Origin: Paenibacillus andongensis | GTDB lineage: Bacteria > Bacillota > Bacilli > Paenibacillales > NBRC-103111 | Direction of reading: 5' to 3' | Assembly (NCBI RefSeq): GCF_025369935.1 | Contig: NZ_CP104467.1 | Location: forward strand, 4,161,001-4,225,000 | Length of the DNA stretch: 64,000 bases | In this document: one piece after another, positions 59,805-64,000 of the stretch | Layout: every line of letters starts with the position of its first letter | Numbering within the stretch: the first letter of the stretch is position 1 | Notes under the pieces: generated by a model | What the model was told of the DNA's origin: nothing | The model's input: the letters and a program-made list of their open reading frames with translations, nothing else | Database searches by the model: none | Translations under genes and position numbers: made by a program

Positions 59805-61403
59805 TTGGCACACAAGAGCATTAACCACAACATTCAAGAATTTCATGCCGATATCGTCGTCATTGGCGGGGGGACCGGCGGCTGCGCAGCCGCACTTGCC
59901 GCTGCCAAATCGGGCAAGACGGTGATCATGACCGAGGAAACCGACTGGATTGGTGGGCAATTAACGAGCCAGGCTGTTCCGCCAGATGAGCACCCGTGGA
60001 TTGAACAGTTCGGCTGCACCCGCACCTACAGGCAGTTCCGGAATGGGGTCCGCGATTATTACCGACGCCACTTCCCCCTTACTGCAGAAGCACGATCCCG
60101 TATTCATCTTAATCCTGGGAACGGTGGCGTATCGCGGTTGTGTCATGAGCCACGCGCAGCATTGGCAGTTCTGCAGGAAATGCTGGCTCCTTATGTTCAC
60201 AGCGGTAGACTGCAGATTCTTATCCGTCATCGCGCAGAATCGGCTTCCGTTGACGGTGATGACGTTCAAACGGTAACGGTACGCAATTTGCTAACCGGGG
60301 AACTCGTGGAGCTATCCGCCGCCTATTTCCTCGACGCAACGGAATGTGGAGATGTTCTGCCGCTTGCCGGTGTGGAATATGTGACCGGGGCGGAGTCCAA
60401 GAGCCAAACCGGGGAACCTCATGCGGTGGAAGGTGAAGCACTTCCACAGGATATGCAAGGCTTTACTTACTGTTTTGCGATGGATTACATCGAAGGCGAA
60501 GACCACACCATAGAACGTCCGGAGCGCTATGACTTCTGGCGGCAGTATAAAGCCGATTTTTGGCCCGATCGGCTGCTGAGCTGGTCCGGCGTCCGCCCAC
60601 ATACGCTAGAGCATGTCACTTATGAACTTTTTGAAGGGACGGACAAGTACTCCCTGTTCTACTATCGGCGCATCATCGACAGCAGAAACTTCGAGCAAGG
60701 CTTTTATCCAGGGAGTATTACACTGGTTAACTGGCCGCAGAATGACTACTGGCTTGGTTCGGTCATCGACGTGAGCGACGAGGAAAGAGAACGGAATCTG
60801 TGGGATGCGAAGCAGCTTAGCCTCTCCTTGCTGTACTGGCTGCAAACGGAAGCGCCTCGGCCGGACGGGGGGTTCGGCTACCCTGGACTTCGGCTGCGCA
60901 AAGACATCGTCGGCACCGACGATGGAATAGCCATGTCTCCGTACATGCGGGAGTCACGCAGGATCAAAGCGCAGTTTACCGTACTGGAACAGCATGTGAG
61001 CACAGCCTGCCGACCCGATGGTAAAGCAGAGCAATTCGCCGATTCCGTAGGTATCGGCTGTTACCGAATTGACCTGCATCCGAGCACTGGAAACCGCCAT
61101 TATATCGATATCTCTTCCCTGCCGTTCCAGATTCCACTGGGCAGTTTGATTCCTGTCCGCATGAACAATCTGCTGCCGGCATGCAAAAATCTTGGCGTCA
61201 CGCATATCACAAACGGCTGCTACCGGCTCCATCCGGTTGAATGGAACATCGGCGAGGCAGCTGGATTTCTTGCAAGCCACTGTATCGACCGTAAGCTCCT
61301 GCCCCGTGAGGTTCGCAGTATGGAGTCTGAACTTCGAGGCTTCCAGAACATGCTAGTAAGCAATGGAATTGAGCTGGCTTGGCCGACGATTCATTCCGTA
61401 TAA
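59805..61403 (+). CDS. FAD-dependent oxidoreductase
   Basis: 532 residues from a TTG start ten bases after AAGGAGGG. FAD_oxidored family: dinucleotide-binding DIVVIGGGTGGCAAALAAAK, EETDWIGGQLTSQ with the redox-site region, and the C-terminal KNLGVTHITNGCYRLHPVEW plus NIGEAAGFLA. Members of this family are commonly next to glycoside-degrading genes and act on unknown sugar-derived substrates. The next gene, a Gfo/Idh/MocA dehydrogenase, starts 25 bases after its stop, so the two are an operon. Confidence 0.85.
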   Translation: MAHKSINHNIQEFHADIVVIGGGTGGCAAALAAAKSGKTVIMTEETDWIGGQLTSQAVPPDEHPWIEQFGCTRTYRQFRNGVRDYYRRHFPLTAEARSRIHLNPGNGGVSRLCHEPRAALAVLQEMLAPYVHSGRLQILIRHRAESASVDGDDVQTVTVRNLLTGELVELSAAYFLDATECGDVLPLAGVEYVTGAESKSQTGEPHAVEGEALPQDMQGFTYCFAMDYIEGEDHTIERPERYDFWRQYKADFWPDRLLSWSGVRPHTLEHVTYELFEGTDKYSLFYYRRIIDSRNFEQGFYPGSITLVNWPQNDYWLGSVIDVSDEERERNLWDAKQLSLSLLYWLQTEAPRPDGGFGYPGLRLRKDIVGTDDGIAMSPYMRESRRIKAQFTVLEQHVSTACRPDGKAEQFADSVGIGCYRIDLHPSTGNRHYIDISSLPFQIPLGSLIPVRMNNLLPACKNLGVTHITNGCYRLHPVEWNIGEAAGFLASHCIDRKLLPREVRSMESELRGFQNMLVSNGIELAWPTIHSV

Positions 61404-61428
61404 ATAACAATTCTAAAGACGAGGTGTT

Positions 61429-62493
61429 TTGCAAATGAGCAAAGTACGTATAGCGGTCATCGGAGCCGGTTCTATTTCCGAAATGCATTTGAAATCATAC
61501 CAAAATAATTCGGACGCAGAGCTTTACGCCATCTGCGACCTGAACGAAGAACGCGCTAAGGCGAAAGCCGAAAAATACGGCATAACACGCATTTACACGG
61601 ACTACAAGGAACTGCTTGCTGATCCAGTGATCGATGCTGTCAGCATCTGTACGTGGAACAATAGCCATGCGCCGATCTCCATCGCTGCATTGGATGCCGG
61701 CAAAAACGTACTTACCGAAAAACCGCTCTGCAAGACGGTGGGCGAAGCGTTAGCTGTGGAGGAAGCGGTCCGCCGCTCCGGCAAAACGCTTCAAGTAGGT
61801 TTCGTCCGCAGGTATGCGTCTAACACCCGCATCATCAAATCATTTCTGGAAAACGATGAACTCGGTGAAATTTACTACGCCAAAGCTTCGTGCATTCGTC
61901 GTCTCGGTAATCCGGGTGGCTGGTTTTCGGATGTTGAGCGTTCGGGCGGTGGTCCGCTGATCGATGTAGGCGTCCACGTCATTGACTTATGCTGGTACCT
62001 GATGGGCCGACCAAAGGTGAAGTCCGTTTCCGGCAACACCTACAAAAAACTCGGCAACCGCGCGAACGTGAAAAATCTTGCCTTTTATAAGGCGGCGGAC
62101 TATGACGCTTCCCACAATACGGTAGAGGATATGGCGAATGCGTTGATTCGCTTCGAGAATGGTGCCTCCATCCTCGTTGACGTTAGCTTCACGCTTCATG
62201 CGAAGGAAGACGAGCTTACCGTGAAGTTGTATGGTGACAAAGGCGGCGCCGAACTGGAGCCTCAGCTATCCATCGTTACGGAGAAGCACGATACCATCTT
62301 GAACCTCACGCCGCAGATCAACAACCTGTCTTTCGATTTTGTTGCCGGGTTTCAGGATGAAATCAATTATTTCATTGAAGTATGCCAAGGCAAAAAAGAA
62401 ACCATTTCTCCTGTTCAAGACGGTGTTGAAATGATGAAAATCCTTTGCGGTATTTATGAATCTAGCGAGAAAGGCGAAGAAATACACTTCTAA
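61429..62493 (+). CDS. Gfo/Idh/MocA-family oxidoreductase
   Basis: 354 residues by the longest frame; the ATG at 61435 (MSKVRIAVIGAGSISEMH) with GACGAGG upstream gives 352 and is the better start. NAD motif AVIGAGSISEMHLKSY, EKPLCKTVGEA with the catalytic-region Lys, and the C-terminal domain with FEGAGS-like NALIRFENGASILVDVSF. It works with the FAD oxidoreductase, probably in a sugar oxidation or epimerisation pathway. Confidence 0.88.
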   Translation: MQMSKVRIAVIGAGSISEMHLKSYQNNSDAELYAICDLNEERAKAKAEKYGITRIYTDYKELLADPVIDAVSICTWNNSHAPISIAALDAGKNVLTEKPLCKTVGEALAVEEAVRRSGKTLQVGFVRRYASNTRIIKSFLENDELGEIYYAKASCIRRLGNPGGWFSDVERSGGGPLIDVGVHVIDLCWYLMGRPKVKSVSGNTYKKLGNRANVKNLAFYKAADYDASHNTVEDMANALIRFENGASILVDVSFTLHAKEDELTVKLYGDKGGAELEPQLSIVTEKHDTILNLTPQINNLSFDFVAGFQDEINYFIEVCQGKKETISPVQDGVEMMKILCGIYESSEKGEEIHF

Positions 62494-62573
62494 GAAATGA
62501 CTTGCGACAAACCTCATAGTTGAACTGGTCCATAACTAGCCCTATCAATTGAATGGAAGGATAGTGAAACCCG

Positions 62574-64000
62574 TTGAATAAGTCGAAATGGATGTCTATG
62601 ACCCTATTGCTCACAATGATCGTTTCCCTTTGGTCCACGACCGCATTTGCTGCGGATACCGTTTCTGGCTCCGCCGCCACTTCCGTAGCACCTAACGCCT
62701 CCGATTACATTGAAGTAGAAGCCGCTCCGGTCGATATTACCATTGATATTGAAGGTCCTCGCAAGCAAATTAATGCAGTTGATAAGGATGTAGCGGGCAT
62801 CACCGATTATGTTGCTTTATTCACACCGGAATATGCTCCGCAGATTACGGTTGGCAAAACTTCCGTCGGCGTTGTCGTCGATGGAAATAACCAAGTCACA
62901 CGCGTGGTAAACCCTTCTGTGAACGGCGGAGTGCCTGTCTGGACAGGACCAACTGACCTAATTATCCCTCAAGGCGGTTACATCCTAGTTTCAAACGACG
63001 ACAGTTGGGCAAACAAAACCTATAAGCAATATCTCGCTAAAAATTTCAAGGTCGGTGACAAAATTAAACTGCGTAAAAACGGTGAAGTCATCCCTGTCTC
63101 TGAATTAATGACAGGACAAGGCCTCAAAGCTCGACTTAAGCTGAACAACGACGAATGGTTTACGGTTACCGAGCCGAAAACAGTGGTCTCTGGCAAGCTG
63201 GAAAACCTCGAACAAGGTATCCCCTATACGATTCGTGTGAACCAATCCACGGTTGCCTTGCAACCGAACGGCACCTTTCAGCTCGAGGTTGCACTCACGG
63301 AAGGTGTCAATTATCTAGAAGTCATCGCCTCCAAGAATGGGACAGAAAATGACCGCAAGACACTTGTCGTGTTTTATAAAAAACAAACCGACACCACGAA
63401 GGAAGTCGTTCTCTGGGTCGACCAAGGAACGAATATTTTCAAGCTGCAAACGCCTGAAAATGTTCATGATATGCTGATCAAGGCGAAAGACGCCGGAGTA
63501 ACAGCAATCGCATTGGATGTGAAAGGCGTTGAAGGCTTCGCCAACTACAAGAAGAACGACCTAACCGGTCGTCCGCATATTTCCCAAATGACTGCGCCGA
63601 CCCGTGCAGGAGCAAATCCAAACCTTGACATGCTGGAGGAGTTCATTCGGTACGGTCATCAGCTCGGCATCAAAATCCACGCAGCATTCAATGTCTTTGC
63701 CGAAGGCTCACCTGCGCACAACGAGTATGGACTGCTGAATCAGCACCTCGACTGGGAAGAACATATTTACCGTCCCGAGGATGGCGGCCAAATTCTGCGG
63801 CTTCGAGAGAGCAACTATTACAAAACGGGCAAATCCCTCGTTGCTTTCGTTAACCCGGCTAATGATGACGTAAGAGCCTTCGAGCTCAAAAACATGGAAG
63901 AAGTCATCAAAAACTACGATGTCGACGGCGTCGTTCTCGACCGAACCCGCTATGACAATGAAACGGCTGACTTCAGTCCGTTAACTCGTTCGAAGTTCGA
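62574..64000 (+). CDS. family-10-like glycosyl hydrolase (GHL10 type), 3' end cut by window edge
   Basis: At least 475 residues, running off the right edge. TTG start with GGAAGG 13 bases ahead and a clear signal peptide (MTLLLTMIVSLWSTTAFAAD). About 60-270 is a beta-rich segment with repeats of a signal-like Ig/RLPA type (GGYILVSNDD, QGIPYTIRVNQSTVALQP). From about 275 (VVLWVDQGTN) comes a TIM-barrel domain of the GHL10/DUF187 type, ALDVKGVEGFANYKK, GHQLGIKIHAAFNVFAEGSP, YDVDGVVLDRTRYDNET. Such enzymes cut extracellular polysaccharides. It follows the Gfo/Idh gene after 80 bases. Whether it is co-transcribed is unclear. Confidence 0.8.
   Translation, partial: MNKSKWMSMTLLLTMIVSLWSTTAFAADTVSGSAATSVAPNASDYIEVEAAPVDITIDIEGPRKQINAVDKDVAGITDYVALFTPEYAPQITVGKTSVGVVVDGNNQVTRVVNPSVNGGVPVWTGPTDLIIPQGGYILVSNDDSWANKTYKQYLAKNFKVGDKIKLRKNGEVIPVSELMTGQGLKARLKLNNDEWFTVTEPKTVVSGKLENLEQGIPYTIRVNQSTVALQPNGTFQLEVALTEGVNYLEVIASKNGTENDRKTLVVFYKKQTDTTKEVVLWVDQGTNIFKLQTPENVHDMLIKAKDAGVTAIALDVKGVEGFANYKKNDLTGRPHISQMTAPTRAGANPNLDMLEEFIRYGHQLGIKIHAAFNVFAEGSPAHNEYGLLNQHLDWEEHIYRPEDGGQILRLRESNYYKTGKSLVAFVNPANDDVRAFELKNMEEVIKNYDVDGVVLDRTRYDNETADFSPLTRSKF

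Noticed and set aside
1..64000. tRNA, rRNA, prophage and complete conjugative elements
   Set aside because: None recognised. The only phage-like gene is the peptidase-G2 protein at 14187-15569, without phage neighbours.

Overview
The window looks like chromosomal DNA of an endospore-forming Paenibacillaceae bacterium, most likely Paenibacillus or a close relative. The reasons are strong AGGAGG-type ribosome binding sites, several spore-coat families (CotH, CotB-like, CotF-like Yra proteins, YheC/D), a Spo0E-like phosphatase, many sugar-responsive LacI/ABC/Gfo-Idh-MocA modules, and B. subtilis-like synteny in two places. No rRNA, tRNA, CRISPR array or prophage was found. This is a patchwork of metabolic, sporulation and accessory genes carrying one intact insertion sequence.

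Left part (1-13 kb): the threonine catabolic pair tdh-kbl (kbl runs off the left edge) lies divergent from an XRE-cupin regulator. A 463-base non-coding stretch with repeated TGTTGTA palindromes follows. Next is a sugar-uptake operon on the minus strand (binding lipoprotein, two permeases, oxidoreductase) preceded by its LacI regulator. A shared near-palindrome centred on AACGTT lies upstream of both the lacI gene and the operon. An SLH-domain protein and a broken nucleotidyltransferase-fold gene come next. Then comes a five-gene coat operon with the same order as B. subtilis yraG-yraF-adhB-yraE-yraD.

Middle part (13-45 kb): an NlpC/P60 hydrolase, a YadA-head/peptidase-G2 protein and a MidA-like methyltransferase lead into a spore-coat island (about 17.7-23.4 kb). 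The island holds a YwrK-like ArsB permease, CotH kinase, an octapeptide-repeat protein that is a strong candidate CotG analogue and CotH substrate, a CotB-like protein, and two paralogous three-module coat proteins. This resembles the B. subtilis cotH-cotG-cotB-ywrJ-ywrK neighbourhood, with a new repeat sequence. Further right are a Spo0E-like gene, a membrane PDZ-Lon protease, a eukaryotic-type HisA outside any his operon, YheC/D, a DUF2334/FG-GAP protein, a methyltransferase with a MerR-type 19-bp-spacer promoter, a YitT protein, an IS3-family element in a degenerate repeat field, a kinase-like gene paired with a Crh-like HPr that lacks the catalytic histidine, a cation efflux gene behind a terminator-like leader hairpin, MsrAB, and a Mn-dependent pyrophosphatase.

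Right part (45-64 kb): small conserved genes (DUF6157, DUF1697, ThrE-type exporter pair, WYL regulator with a divergent VOC protein), a DUF3231 pseudogene cut by an in-frame TAA, and an orphan eCIS-core (DUF4157) metalloprotease-like protein with an unrecognised C-terminal region. A carbohydrate-related block ends the window: YesM-type histidine kinase with an extracellular binding protein, SGNH hydrolase, FAD-dependent oxidoreductase, Gfo/Idh/MocA dehydrogenase, and a GHL10-type glycoside hydrolase that runs off the right edge.

The points I would look at first are the CotH/octapeptide-repeat/CotB island, the kinase plus Crh-like pair, the orphan eCIS-core protein and the eukaryotic-type HisA.
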